Below are positions 16,487 through 24,256 of a stretch of DNA of 64,000 nt, piece by piece. This DNA is from Sphingomonas lacusdianchii. Its GTDB lineage: Bacteria > Pseudomonadota > Alphaproteobacteria > Sphingomonadales > Sphingomonadaceae. A program made the position numbers and the translations under genes. The stretch lies in assembly GCF_022664395.1 (NCBI RefSeq), contig NZ_JAKRET010000004.1, forward strand, positions 1-64,000. Direction: 5' to 3'. Each line of letters begins with the position of its first letter. Within the stretch, counting starts at the first letter, position 1. The notes beneath the pieces were generated by a model, which saw only the letters and a list, made by a program, of their open reading frames with translations, had not been told where the DNA came from and searched no databases.

Positions 16487-17053
16487 GTGTTGACGCTTCC
16501 CAATATTCTGACCTTGTCGCGTATTCTGGCGGTGCCGCTGCTGGTCGCGTTCCTGTGGTGGCCGATGTGGGAGGCGGGCTATGCGATCGCCTTCGCCCTC
16601 TACTGCCTGATGGGAATCACCGATTATTTCGATGGTTATCTGGCACGTGCGCAGGGGACGGTGTCGAAGCTGGGCGTGTTCCTCGACCCGATCGCCGACA
16701 AGATCATGGTCGCCGCCGTCATCCTGATGCTGGTCGGCACCCGGCACGACGTGGCGATCATCACCGGTATCCACCTGATCGCCGCACTCGTCATCCTGCT
16801 GCGCGAGATCGCGGTGTCGGGGCTGCGCGAGTTCCTCGCCGGTATTCAGGTGTCGCTGCCGGTGTCGAAGCTCGCCAAGTGGAAGACGACGCTGCAACTG
16901 GTCGCGTTCGGCGCGCTGATCCTTGCCGGCGCGGTTCCGGCCTATCCCTTCGTCCACATCACCGGCCTGATTTGCCTGTGGGGGGCGGCGGTGCTGACCG
17001 CGATCACCGGATGGGATTATCTGCGGGTCGGTTTGAAGCATATGGACAGTTGA
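16487..17053 (+). CDS. pgsA: CDP-diacylglycerol--glycerol-3-phosphate 3-phosphatidyltransferase
   Basis: A 188-residue integral membrane enzyme that makes phosphatidylglycerol phosphate. The CDP-alcohol phosphotransferase motif DG(x)2AR(x)8G(x)3D(x)3D is complete in DYFDGYLARAQGT...GVFLDPIADK near 46-72. The N-terminal LTLPNILTLSRILAVPLL is also typical. The start is GTG at 16487. Its stop overlaps the ATG of moaD by one base, so it heads a pgsA-moaD-moaE operon. Confidence 0.95.
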   Translation: MLTLPNILTLSRILAVPLLVAFLWWPMWEAGYAIAFALYCLMGITDYFDGYLARAQGTVSKLGVFLDPIADKIMVAAVILMLVGTRHDVAIITGIHLIAALVILLREIAVSGLREFLAGIQVSLPVSKLAKWKTTLQLVAFGALILAGAVPAYPFVHITGLICLWGAAVLTAITGWDYLRVGLKHMDS

Positions 17054-17310
17054 TGGCGATCGAGATCCTCTATTTCGCATGGGTGCGCGAAGCGATCGGG
17101 CAGGGCAGCGAGCGGGTCGATCCGCCTGCCGACGTCACGACGGTCGCCGGACTGGTCGACTGGCTCGCCCTGCGCGGCGGTGGCTATGCGACGGCGTTCG
17201 AACATCGCGAACGGCTGCGCGCGGCTGTCGATCAGGCGTTCGTGCCGCTCGACACCGCGATTGCCGGCGCGCGCGAGATCGCGATCTTCCCGCCGGTGAC
17301 CGGCGGATGA
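17053..17310 (+). CDS. moaD: Molybdopterin synthase small subunit
   Basis: 85 residues with a ubiquitin-like fold, ending in the required Gly-Gly (FPPVTGG). The C-terminus is thiocarboxylated and supplies sulphur to cPMP in molybdopterin synthesis. It is translationally coupled to pgsA in front and to moaE behind (ATGA at 17307). Confidence 0.93.
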   Translation: MAIEILYFAWVREAIGQGSERVDPPADVTTVAGLVDWLALRGGGYATAFEHRERLRAAVDQAFVPLDTAIAGAREIAIFPPVTGG

Positions 17311-17744
17311 TCCGCGTCGTCGTACAGGAGACGCCGATCGACCTTGCGGCGGAGTTCGCGCTGGCCGAGGCGGAGGATGCCGGCGCGGTGGCGACCTTCA
17401 CCGGGCTGGTGCGCGGCGACGACGGCGTGACCGAACTGGCACTCGAACATTATCCCGGTGCGACCGAGCGCGCGCTGGAGGCACTGTGCGCGGAGGCCGT
17501 TGCGCGCTGGACATTGGCGAAGGCGGCGGTCGTTCACCGGGTCGGGCCGATGGTGCCGGGCGACCGGGTGGTGTTCGTCGCCACGACCGCGCGGCATCGC
17601 GGAGCGGCGCTGGAGGCCTGTGCGTTTCTGATCGACCGGTTGAAGACCGGGGCGCCGTTCTGGAAGCGCGAGCGGCGCGGCGGCGATGCCCGCTGGGTCG
17701 AGGCGCGCGAGAGCGACGACGCGGCGGCGGCGCGGTGGGGGTGA
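17307..17744 (+). CDS. moaE: Molybdopterin synthase catalytic subunit
   Basis: 145 residues, the partner of MoaD. Family blocks are GAVATFTGLVRGDDG near 26-40, LEHYPGA near 46-52, VVHRVGPMVPGDRVVFVA near 75-92 and the C-terminal LKTGAPFWKRE near 112-122, which holds catalytic lysines. Together with MoaD it converts cPMP to molybdopterin. The rest of the molybdenum cofactor genes are not in the window. Confidence 0.95.
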   Translation: MIRVVVQETPIDLAAEFALAEAEDAGAVATFTGLVRGDDGVTELALEHYPGATERALEALCAEAVARWTLAKAAVVHRVGPMVPGDRVVFVATTARHRGAALEACAFLIDRLKTGAPFWKRERRGGDARWVEARESDDAAAARWG

Positions 17745-17842
17745 AAGCGGCAGCGCCTCGATAAGGGCGTCGACGGAGGCGGCCTCCCGTTGGCACGAAC
17801 GGGGATCCGCCGGAGTGGTCTGTAGCGTCGCGTTCGGGGTGG

Positions 17843-17903
17843 GGCGTTCTCGACGGGCGCTTCTCGGCTTCGCTCGAAGCTGCTCGAACCGAACGGTAAA
17901 GCG
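17843..17903. repeat. REP-type repeat
   Basis: GCGTTCTCGACGGGCGCTTCTC followed by CGAAGCTGCTCGAACCGAACGG matches the repeat found at 10875-10897. It lies in the 229-base gap between moaE and the convergent fasciclin gene, which otherwise holds only a terminator hairpin. Confidence 0.6.
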
Positions 17904-17927
17904 TTGGATCAGGTCTCAAGCAGAAGC

Positions 17928-17949
17928 CGGACGGGATCGCTCCCGTCCG
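17928..17949 (-). terminator. Hairpin after the fasciclin gene
   Basis: A perfect 9-bp stem, CGGACGGGA (17928-17936) and TCCCGTCCG (17941-17949), with a TCGC loop lies 24 bases beyond the minus-strand stop. The following minus-strand bases (CTTCTGCTT) are only moderately T-rich, so the terminator role is likely but not certain. Confidence 0.6.
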
Positions 17950-17973
17950 ACTCGTTCGTTCCTCGAAAACGGA

Positions 17974-18654
17974 TCAGCCGAGCTTCGGCGCCAGCACGCC
18001 GTTGACGACATGGACCACGCCGTTCGACTGTTCGACGTCATATTGCGTGACATAGCTCTTGCCGCCGCCGACATCGGTCAACACCAGCGCGCCGTTTTCC
18101 AGCGTCGCCTTGATCGGCTGGCCTTCGACCGTGGTCAGCGTCGCGGTACCGCCGCCGGCCTCGACCTGCGCCTTGAGCGCGGCGGAGTCGAGCTTGCCGG
18201 GAACGACGTGATAGGTCAGCACCTTGGTCAGCGACGGCTTCTGCTCGGGCTTGAGCAGCGTGTCGAGCGTGCCGGGGGCGAGGCGGCCGAATGCTTCGTT
18301 GGTGGGTGCGAAGACCGTGAACGGACCCGGCCCCGACAGCGTCGCGGTCAGGTCGGCGGCCTGTACCGCCTTGACCAGCGTGGTCAGGTTGCTCGCTTTC
18401 GACGCATTGGCGACGATCGTCGCGGTCGGCAGCATCGGCGCGCCGCCGACCATCACCGGCGCGGTGGCGGTGGCGTTGGTATTGGCCTGTACGCCGGTCT
18501 GGACCGTGCCGACCGGGGTGGTCACGGTCGCGGTCGTGCCGGTCCGAGCGCCGGTCGTGGCGGTCGGGGCCGGTTGCGCCGGCGGGGTCTGGGCATAGGC
18601 GGTACCGACCAGCGACAGGGCGAGCGCGGCGGTGGAAAGCGTGGCGCGAATCAT
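17974..18654 (-). CDS. Exported fasciclin (FAS1) domain protein
   Basis: 226 residues. The signal peptide MIRATLSTAALALSLVGTAYA ends before QTPPAQPAPT. A Thr/Ala-rich linker follows, then one FAS1 domain over about 85-225 with GPFTVFAPTNEAF (H1 block) and YHVVPGKLDS...NGVVHVVNGVL (H2 block). Such proteins mediate adhesion or surface interactions. I chose the start at 18654 because GGAGAA lies 6 bases upstream and the signal peptide begins there. The gene stands alone, convergent with moaE. Confidence 0.9.
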   Translation of the reverse strand: MIRATLSTAALALSLVGTAYAQTPPAQPAPTATTGARTGTTATVTTPVGTVQTGVQANTNATATAPVMVGGAPMLPTATIVANASKASNLTTLVKAVQAADLTATLSGPGPFTVFAPTNEAFGRLAPGTLDTLLKPEQKPSLTKVLTYHVVPGKLDSAALKAQVEAGGGTATLTTVEGQPIKATLENGALVLTDVGGGKSYVTQYDVEQSNGVVHVVNGVLAPKLG

Positions 18655-18758
18655 CGGTTTTCTCCGGTGGTTGCGAAAATTGGATATGCGGTGCGTCGCA
18701 CACCGACCCAGGAAATACGGTTCAGCCGCGAAAACGGTTCCCGCCGGACTGATTTGGA

Positions 18759-19658
18759 TCAGCCGCGCTCGGCCGCCAGTACCTCGGCCAGCAGGCGGAA
18801 ATCGCGTTCGCGCGGCGAGGCACGGCGCCACACCAGCGCGATCCGGCGCTGGGCATTTTGCGATTCGATCGGGCGGGCGGTGACACCGGTATTGTCGAGA
18901 ATGCCGGCATCGATCGCCATTTGCGGCAACATGGTGGTGCCGAGGCCGTTATCGACCATCTGCACGATGGTGTGCAGCGACGTGCCCATCATCATCGCCT
19001 GTCCGCGCAATTCGGGTTGCTCACAGGCGCGCAGGGCATGGTCCTTCAGACAATGCCCGTCCTCCAGCAGCAGCAACCGTTCGGGATCGATATCGTCGGC
19101 AACCAGCGGGGCGGTGTCGCCGCTGTCGTTGCCGGGCACGGCGAGCAGCAGGCGGTCCTCGAACAGCGGCGCGACCTCGACCTCGCCACAGCCATAGGGA
19201 AGCGCCAGCAGCACGCAGTCGGTTCGGCCATGGTGCAGCCCCTCGCATGCCGCCGCGCTCGGCTCCTCGCGCAGAAACAGCTTCAGGTCGGGATAGTCTC
19301 GGCGCAGGCGGGGCAGCAGGCGCGGCAGCAGGAACGGGGCGATGGTCGGGATGACGCTCATCCGCATCTCCCCCGACAGCGGCCGTCCGGCGGCGCGTGC
19401 CATGTCGGTCAGTTCCTCGGCTTCGCGCAGCACCTTGCGCGCCTTGGTCACGATGCTTTCGCCAAGCGGGGTGAAGCGGACGACTCGGCGGGTGCGTTCG
19501 ACCAGCACGACCCCGATCAATGTTTCGAGTTCGCGGATGCCGGCGGACAGCGTCGATTGCGTCACGAACGACGCCTCGGCAGCGCGGCCAAAATGGCCCG
19601 CGTCGCGAAGCGCGACAAGATATTGAAGTTGCTTGAGCGTTGGCAGGTACACCGACAT
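18759..19658 (-). CDS. oxyR: Hydrogen peroxide-sensing LysR regulator OxyR
   Basis: 299 residues. The N-terminal LysR winged helix (LPTLKQLQYLVALRDAGHFG, AEASFVTQSTLSAGIRELE) is followed by a substrate-type domain with the two redox cysteines in GHCLKDHALRAC. These are C203 and C212 with the start used here, nine apart as in E. coli OxyR. Peroxide oxidises them to a disulphide, which turns on target promoters. The gene is divergent from ahpC, and a fitting OxyR site lies between them, so it probably controls ahpC-ahpD and itself. A start eight codons upstream at 19682 is possible but would overlap that site. Confidence 0.93.
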   Translation of the reverse strand: MSVYLPTLKQLQYLVALRDAGHFGRAAEASFVTQSTLSAGIRELETLIGVVLVERTRRVVRFTPLGESIVTKARKVLREAEELTDMARAAGRPLSGEMRMSVIPTIAPFLLPRLLPRLRRDYPDLKLFLREEPSAAACEGLHHGRTDCVLLALPYGCGEVEVAPLFEDRLLLAVPGNDSGDTAPLVADDIDPERLLLLEDGHCLKDHALRACEQPELRGQAMMMGTSLHTIVQMVDNGLGTTMLPQMAIDAGILDNTGVTARPIESQNAQRRIALVWRRASPRERDFRLLAEVLAAERG

Positions 19659-19671
19659 GGCTGCGCTACTT

Positions 19672-19708
19672 ATCGATTGCACCGATCATTCCCAAGGGGA
19701 ATTCCGAT
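19672..19708. promoter_or_regulatory. OxyR binding site
   Basis: Four tetranucleotides at exact 7-base spacing: ATCG (19672), CGAT (19683), AAGG (19694), CGAT (19705). The OxyR consensus is ATAG-N7-CTAT-N7-ATAG-N7-CTAT, and this site agrees at 11 of 16 positions. It lies 14 bases from the oxyR start and touches the -35 box of ahpC, where activation would be expected. Confidence 0.75.
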
Positions 19709-19735
19709 TGGATCGGTCCAGTTCGTACCCTATAT
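19708..19735 (+). promoter_or_regulatory. ahpC promoter
   Basis: TTGGAT at 19708-19713 and CTATAT at 19730-19735, separated by 16 bases. It directly adjoins the OxyR site and lies about 50 bases before the ahpC start. Confidence 0.65.
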
Positions 19736-19787
19736 CGCGGTGCAGCAATTCACGGTGCGGCAACGCACCAAAAAGAAAGGGCATCTC

Positions 19788-20330
19788 ATGCTGACCGTTG
19801 GCGACAAGCTCCCCGAATTCACCGTTCCCGTCCAGCAGGGCACCAGCGCGCTGCCCGCCGGCGAAACGCTGAGCCACGACGCGTTCCCGGGCAAGTGGAA
19901 GGTGCTGTTCTACTGGCCGAAGGACTTCACCTTCGTCTGCCCGACCGAGATCGTCGGCTATAGCGAACTGAAGGACGATTTCGCCGATCGCGACGCCGTG
20001 CTGATCGGCGCGTCGACCGACACCGCGCACGTCCACCTGGCGTGGCGCAAGTCGGACCCGGATCTGGCCGCCGCCGATTTCCCGTGGATCGCCGACAATG
20101 GCGCGGTGCTGGCCAGCAAGCTCGGCATCCTCGACAAGAACGAACATGTCGCGTTCCGCGCAACCTTCATCATCGATCCGGACAATGTCATCCAGGCGGT
20201 GCAGGTCAACGGCCTGAACGTCGGTCGCAACCCGCAGGAAACGCTGCGGGTGCTCGACGCACTGCAGACCGACGAACTGTGCCCGTGCAACTGGAACAAG
20301 GGCGACGACGTCCTGCAGGTCGCGGCGTAA
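19788..20330 (+). CDS. ahpC: Alkyl hydroperoxide reductase C (peroxiredoxin)
   Basis: 180 residues, a typical 2-Cys peroxiredoxin. The peroxidatic cysteine is C51 in FTFVCPTEI and the resolving cysteine is in ELCPCNW near 165. It reduces peroxides and is itself re-reduced, here probably through AhpD, since no ahpF is nearby. The start at 19788 follows AAAGAAAGGG. It is preceded by an OxyR site and promoter and followed by ahpD after a 131-base gap that contains a hairpin. Confidence 0.96.
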   Translation: MLTVGDKLPEFTVPVQQGTSALPAGETLSHDAFPGKWKVLFYWPKDFTFVCPTEIVGYSELKDDFADRDAVLIGASTDTAHVHLAWRKSDPDLAAADFPWIADNGAVLASKLGILDKNEHVAFRATFIIDPDNVIQAVQVNGLNVGRNPQETLRVLDALQTDELCPCNWNKGDDVLQVAA

Positions 20331-20372
20331 TCCATCCGGGCGGGGCCGCGGTCCCGCCCACATGATCCCATG

Positions 20373-20437
20373 CGTCACCCCAGCGCAGGCTGGGGTCTCT
20401 CCGTAACTGGGAGACCCCAGCCTACGCTGGGGTGACG
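20373..20437. repeat. REP hairpin between ahpC and ahpD
   Basis: The arms at 20373-20399 and 20411-20437 are complementary at 26 of 27 positions (CGTCACCCCAGCGCAGGCTG...). Such a stem between two cotranscribed genes could stabilise the upstream mRNA or attenuate ahpD. Related repeats occur at 42431, 46988 and 62437. Confidence 0.85.
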
Positions 20438-20461
20438 TGTTTTCATCGAAGGTAAGAACCC

Positions 20462-20983
20462 ATGTCGCTCAAGGAATTTGCGGGCGCGCTGCCCGATTTC
20501 GCCAAGGATATCCGCCTGAACGTCGGCTCGCTGCTGAACGAGACGGTCCTCGATCCGCAGAAGAAGTTCGGGACGATGCTGGCCTGCGCGCACGCCACCG
20601 GCCACAAGCCGCTGGTCGAGGCGGCCGAGGCCGAAGTCGCCGACAAGCTGTCGCCCGAAGCCGCCAATGCGGCGCGCGCGGCGGCGGCGGTGATGGCGAT
20701 GAACAACGTCTATTACCGGTTCGTCCACCTCGCCAAGAACAAGGAATATGGCAATCTGCCGGCCAAGCTGCGGATGAACGTCATCGCCGCGCCGGGGATC
20801 GAGAAGGTCGATTTCGAACTGTTCAGCCTTGCCGTCTCGGCGATGAACGGCTGCGGCATGTGCATCGACGCGCATGAGGACGTGCTGAAGAAGCATGGCG
20901 TAAAGGCCGAGGTGATCCAGGGCGCGGTGCGGATCGGCGCGGTGCTGGCGGCGGTCGCGACCGTGCACGCGGCGGTGGCGTAA
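20462..20983 (+). CDS. ahpD: Alkylhydroperoxidase AhpD
   Basis: 173 residues, an all-helical AhpD/CMD family protein. The redox pair is C131 and C134 in NGCGMCIDAHED, with the catalytic histidine at 138. In the mycobacterial system AhpD passes electrons from lipoamide to AhpC, so it is the likely reductant partner of the upstream ahpC. It is probably OxyR-controlled by read-through. Confidence 0.94.
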   Translation: MSLKEFAGALPDFAKDIRLNVGSLLNETVLDPQKKFGTMLACAHATGHKPLVEAAEAEVADKLSPEAANAARAAAAVMAMNNVYYRFVHLAKNKEYGNLPAKLRMNVIAAPGIEKVDFELFSLAVSAMNGCGMCIDAHEDVLKKHGVKAEVIQGAVRIGAVLAAVATVHAAVA

Positions 20984-20985
20984 CA

Positions 20986-21155
20986 AGATTTGGTTCACGC
21001 GAAGGCGCGGAGACGCGAAGGGGCTTCGTCCCCCGATCGTCCCGCGTCAGCGGGAGAGTCATGGCTGGCTCAGCGCACGAAAGGACGGATCGCTGTGCGA
21101 TCGGTTTCCTCGGGCGAGCCTCCTCCGCGTCTTCGCGCCTTCGCGTGAACCAATC
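20986..21155. repeat. Long imperfect palindrome, TTCACGCGAAGGCGC family
   Basis: The left arm 20986-21020 (AGATTTGGTTCACGCGAAGG...) and right arm 21122-21155 are near-complementary over about 34 bases, with about 100 bases of unrelated sequence between. Similar palindromes lie at 35356-35576 and 59553-59790. It separates the convergent genes ahpD and the TSUP transporter. Confidence 0.75.
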
Positions 21156-21166
21156 TTCCGACGTTC

Positions 21167-21928
21167 CTACGACAGCGACCGGTACACGCTGTACAGGCTG
21201 GTGACCGTCAGCACGATGCCGACCAGGATCAGCAGGGTGCGCGCCGGGATGTGCTTGGCGAACATCGCCCCGAACGGCGCGGCGGCGATGCCGCCGATCA
21301 GCAGCCCGACCACGGCGGTCGTGAACGCCTCCAGCCCGAGGTTGAGCAGGAAGGTCAGTGAGATGCTGACCGTCAGGAAAAACTCGGCGGTGTTGACCGT
21401 GCCGATCGTCGTGCGCGGCGTGGCGCCCTGCACCAGCAGGTTGGAGGTCACGACCGGCCCCCAGCCGCCACCCCCCGCCGCGTCCAGAAACCCGCCGACC
21501 AGCCCCAGCGGGGCGATGATCTTCGGCTCCTTCGGTTCGGGCGGCTTCCGCAGGCCGCGCCACAACAGATAGATGCCGATCCCGGCCAGATAGGTCATCA
21601 CGAACGGCCGCGTGACCGACGCATCGAGCGACGACAGCAGATAGGCGCCGGTCACCCCGCCGGCGATGCCGGGCAGTACCAGCCGCCCGAACAGTTTCCA
21701 GTTCACATTCTTGTGCAGCGCATGGCTGATCCCCGACACGCCCGTCGTGAAACATTCCACGACATGGACACTGGCCGAGGCGGTCGCGGGCGGCACGCCC
21801 AATACGCTGACCAGCAGCGTTGACGAAATCACTCCGAACGCCATGCCGAGCGCGCCATCGACGATCTGGGCAGCGAATCCGGCGGCAATGAATTCGGCCA
21901 GACGCGCCCAGTCGATATTCTCGAACAT
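21167..21928 (-). CDS. TSUP (TauE/SafE) family sulphite/organosulphonate exporter
   Basis: 253 residues with about eight transmembrane helices in two similar halves. The family repeat GAxxG...G is seen in FAAQIVDGALGMAFGVISST near 19-38 and GGFLDAAGGGGWGPVVTSNL near 144-163. TSUP proteins move sulphite, sulphoacetate or similar anions. It is divergent from cysE (cysteine synthesis), which fits a sulphur-related role, but the substrate cannot be read from the sequence. Confidence 0.88.
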   Translation of the reverse strand: MFENIDWARLAEFIAAGFAAQIVDGALGMAFGVISSTLLVSVLGVPPATASASVHVVECFTTGVSGISHALHKNVNWKLFGRLVLPGIAGGVTGAYLLSSLDASVTRPFVMTYLAGIGIYLLWRGLRKPPEPKEPKIIAPLGLVGGFLDAAGGGGWGPVVTSNLLVQGATPRTTIGTVNTAEFFLTVSISLTFLLNLGLEAFTTAVVGLLIGGIAAAPFGAMFAKHIPARTLLILVGIVLTVTSLYSVYRSLS

Positions 21929-22079
21929 CCAATTTCCTTCGATATCGGCTCAAGCGGCGGACAGTGATGACGGCAAACGACAATGCCTACAAGATACATG
22001 GGCTTTGTTACGCCTACAGCATGGCTTGGCGGCGGGCGGCAAGGTGCCTACATGCAGGCATCGGTTAAGGGGATTGCCC

Positions 22080-22763
22080 ATGTTCGCGCGGCTCGTGCGC
22101 TATCTGGATTCGATCAAGGCGCGCGACCCCGCGCCGCGGTCGCGCGCGGAAATCCTGACCTATCCCGGGGTCTGGGCGGTCGCGCTGCACAAGGTCGCAC
22201 ACCGGCTGTTCCGCGGCGAATGGTTTTTCGCGGCCCGGGTCGTCAACCATCTTTCGCGCTTCATGACCGCGATCGACATCCATCCGGGTGCGACGATCGG
22301 GCGGCATTTCTTCATCGACCACGGCTTCGTCGTGATCGGCGAAACGGCGGAGATCGGCGACGGCGTCACCATCTACCAGAATGTCACGCTGGGCGGGACC
22401 AGTCCCGACAACGGCATCGCCGGCAAGCGCCACCCGACGATCAGCGACGGCGCGATCATCGGGTCGGGTGCGCAGGTGCTGGGACCGATCACCATCGGAC
22501 GGCGTGCGCGCGTCGGTGCCAATGCGGTGGTGACGAAGGACGTGCCCGAGGGCACCACGGTCGTCGGCATCCCGGCGCGTCCGACCGTGGTCGAGGGCGG
22601 GCAGGCGGGCGATCCGCGCTTCGTCCCCTATGGCACGCCCTGCCGCGACACGTTCGACCCGCAGACGCAGCGTATCGAACTGCTGCGGTGCGAGCTGGAG
22701 ACGCTTCGCAAGCGGCTGGACGAGGTGCTGGCCGAGCAACAGGACCATCGCGACCGGGCCTGA
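22080..22763 (+). CDS. cysE: Serine O-acetyltransferase
   Basis: 227 residues, the short EpsC-like form. The left-handed beta-helix of hexapeptide repeats covers about 65-165 (IDIHPGATIGRHFFIDHGFVVI, ETAEIGDGVTIYQNVTLGGTS), with the catalytic histidines in IDHGF and IHPGA. It makes O-acetylserine for cysteine synthesis. The C-terminal tail is longer than usual and contains a coiled-coil-like stretch (LRCELETLRKRLDEVLAEQ). The ATG at 22080 follows AAGGGGA. The stop overlaps the ATG of the DUF2794 gene. Confidence 0.93.
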   Translation: MFARLVRYLDSIKARDPAPRSRAEILTYPGVWAVALHKVAHRLFRGEWFFAARVVNHLSRFMTAIDIHPGATIGRHFFIDHGFVVIGETAEIGDGVTIYQNVTLGGTSPDNGIAGKRHPTISDGAIIGSGAQVLGPITIGRRARVGANAVVTKDVPEGTTVVGIPARPTVVEGGQAGDPRFVPYGTPCRDTFDPQTQRIELLRCELETLRKRLDEVLAEQQDHRDRA

Positions 22764-23104
22764 TGGGAGTCGTCACACCCTTTCCCGCCCCACGCCAGCC
22801 CGGACAGGTCGGCTTCGACCGCGCCGAACTGACCCGCATCCTCGACCTGTACGGGCGAATGGTCGCGGCGGGGCACTGGCGCGACTATGCGATCGATCTG
22901 GGGCGCGACGCGGCGGTGTTCAGCGCGTTCCGCCGCGCGACCGAACGGCCCGAATTCCGGATCGAGAAGCGGCCGTCTCTACGCAACAAACAGGGCATGT
23001 GGGCATTGGTCGGCGAAGCCGGCGCGGTGGTGAAGCGCGGGCATGAACTCGGCCCGGTGCTGGCCCCGGTCGAACGGCGGCTGATGAAGCTGGTCGAGGA
23101 ATAA
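22763..23104 (+). CDS. DUF2794 domain protein
   Basis: 113 residues, a conserved alphaproteobacterial family of unknown function. FDRAELTRILDLYGRMVAAG and WRDYAIDLGRDAAVFSAFRR are the family core, followed by PSLRNKQGMWALVGEAG. No membrane or export signal is present. It is translationally coupled to cysE (ATGA at 22760-22763 region) and ends just before a terminator that serves the opposite strand. Confidence 0.85.
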   Translation: MGVVTPFPAPRQPGQVGFDRAELTRILDLYGRMVAAGHWRDYAIDLGRDAAVFSAFRRATERPEFRIEKRPSLRNKQGMWALVGEAGAVVKRGHELGPVLAPVERRLMKLVEE

Positions 23105-23130
23105 AAAACGGCCCCGGTCGCCCGGGGCCG
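23103..23130 (-). terminator. Terminator of the DUF2157 gene
   Basis: A perfect 9-bp stem, CGGCCCCGG (23109-23117) and CCGGGGCCG (23122-23130), with loop TCGC. On the minus strand it is followed by TTTTTT (23103-23108). It lies 24 bases beyond the minus-strand stop and touches the end of the DUF2794 gene. Confidence 0.9.
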
Positions 23131-23154
23131 TGAGGTCGCTGCTCAAGGAATGGT

Positions 23155-24180
23155 TCAGGCCATCGCCACCGGCGGCAGGCGTTGGCCCAGGCCGCCGAGC
23201 ACTCCAACCACCGTACGGCGCATCGGTTGCCAGAATACCGACAGGGTCAGCAGCGCCGATCCGATGACGAAGGCGGTGAACGCCGCCGACAGTTCGACCG
23301 CGCCCGCTTTCTCGAACAGGGCGTAGAGCGCGTAGAGGACATAGGCGAGGCTGGAGACCAGCAGCGCGCGGCGGTCGACGGCCAGCGCGACGAGCCCGAA
23401 CAGGATGTAGAGCGCGATCACCACCGCCGCCATCGGCAGGGTGACGCTGGGACCGAACACGCCGAGCAGCTGGAACAGCGAATGCGCGATCAGCGGCGCG
23501 GCGACGAGGTGCAGCCAGAAGGCGACGTCGCTGCGCCGGGTGCGGCGATCGCGGTCGCTCATGTCCCAGCGCATCGCCGCGACGAACACGCCGATCCCGC
23601 CGAGCAGGGTGATCGGGTAGAAATTGTCCTTGAGCACGGGGAACGCCGCGACGATCAGCGACGCGACGGTCGCGACCAGCGCCGCCGCCCCCGCGGCGAC
23701 GGTAATCGGCACCATGAAGCGCCGCCAATGCGCCCATGCCGCACCCGCCGCCACGAGGCCGATGCCGGCGAAGATCATTGCCGTGGTACGATCGGGCACG
23801 TTCTGCGGATCGAGTTCGACGACGATGCCGAAGAGCGTCGCGGCGACGCCGCCGACGAACGCGAGCAGCAGGAGGATGCTGGGCAGCGCCATGCGACGAC
23901 GCGCCGTGAAATATTCGGCGAGGAACCACGCGGCGCCCGCAACGCCAAGCCCGCCCAGCGGCGTCAGGATGGTGCCCCCGATCCAGGCGAGCGACACCAG
24001 CAGCAGGGCGAGCGCGACCGAGACGAAGATGTCGTTGAAGCCGGTCAGCAGACGGAAATGTTCCTCGTCCACCACCGGCGTCGCGCGTTGCCGCGCGATA
24101 TGGGCGCGAAGGGCTTCGGCGGCATCGGGGGACAGGACCCCGGCCTCGACCGCCCCGTTCAGATCGCTCTCGCTATACAT
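23155..24180 (-). CDS. DUF2157 family polytopic membrane protein
   Basis: 341 residues. The soluble N-terminus (MYSESDLNGAVEAGVLSPDA, residues 1-45) is followed by about ten hydrophobic helices. Such proteins begin with a short helical region and continue as an unknown membrane domain. The start at 24180 is fixed by GGAGG eight bases upstream. It has its own promoter and operator-like palindrome, so it may respond to a dedicated signal. No catalytic residue is evident and the function is unknown. Confidence 0.8.
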   Translation of the reverse strand: MYSESDLNGAVEAGVLSPDAAEALRAHIARQRATPVVDEEHFRLLTGFNDIFVSVALALLLVSLAWIGGTILTPLGGLGVAGAAWFLAEYFTARRRMALPSILLLLAFVGGVAATLFGIVVELDPQNVPDRTTAMIFAGIGLVAAGAAWAHWRRFMVPITVAAGAAALVATVASLIVAAFPVLKDNFYPITLLGGIGVFVAAMRWDMSDRDRRTRRSDVAFWLHLVAAPLIAHSLFQLLGVFGPSVTLPMAAVVIALYILFGLVALAVDRRALLVSSLAYVLYALYALFEKAGAVELSAAFTAFVIGSALLTLSVFWQPMRRTVVGVLGGLGQRLPPVAMA

Positions 24181-24205
24181 GCCAATAACCTCCCTGTATT
24201 GGTCG

Positions 24206-24239
24206 AGTATAGCACTAGTGTATTGCCGTTGCAATACAC
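24206..24239 (-). promoter_or_regulatory. Promoter with palindromic operator before the DUF2157 gene
   Basis: On the minus strand TTGCAA (24229-24234) and TATACT (24206-24211) are 17 bases apart, a good sigma-70-type promoter. The -35 box is centred in a perfect palindrome GTGTATTGC-CGTT-GCAATACAC (24218-24239). A further TGTATTGG half-site lies at about 24195-24202. Such overlap suggests repression by a dimeric regulator, which I cannot identify. Confidence 0.65.
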
Positions 24240-24256
24240 AAAGGCGGGTGGGCCGG

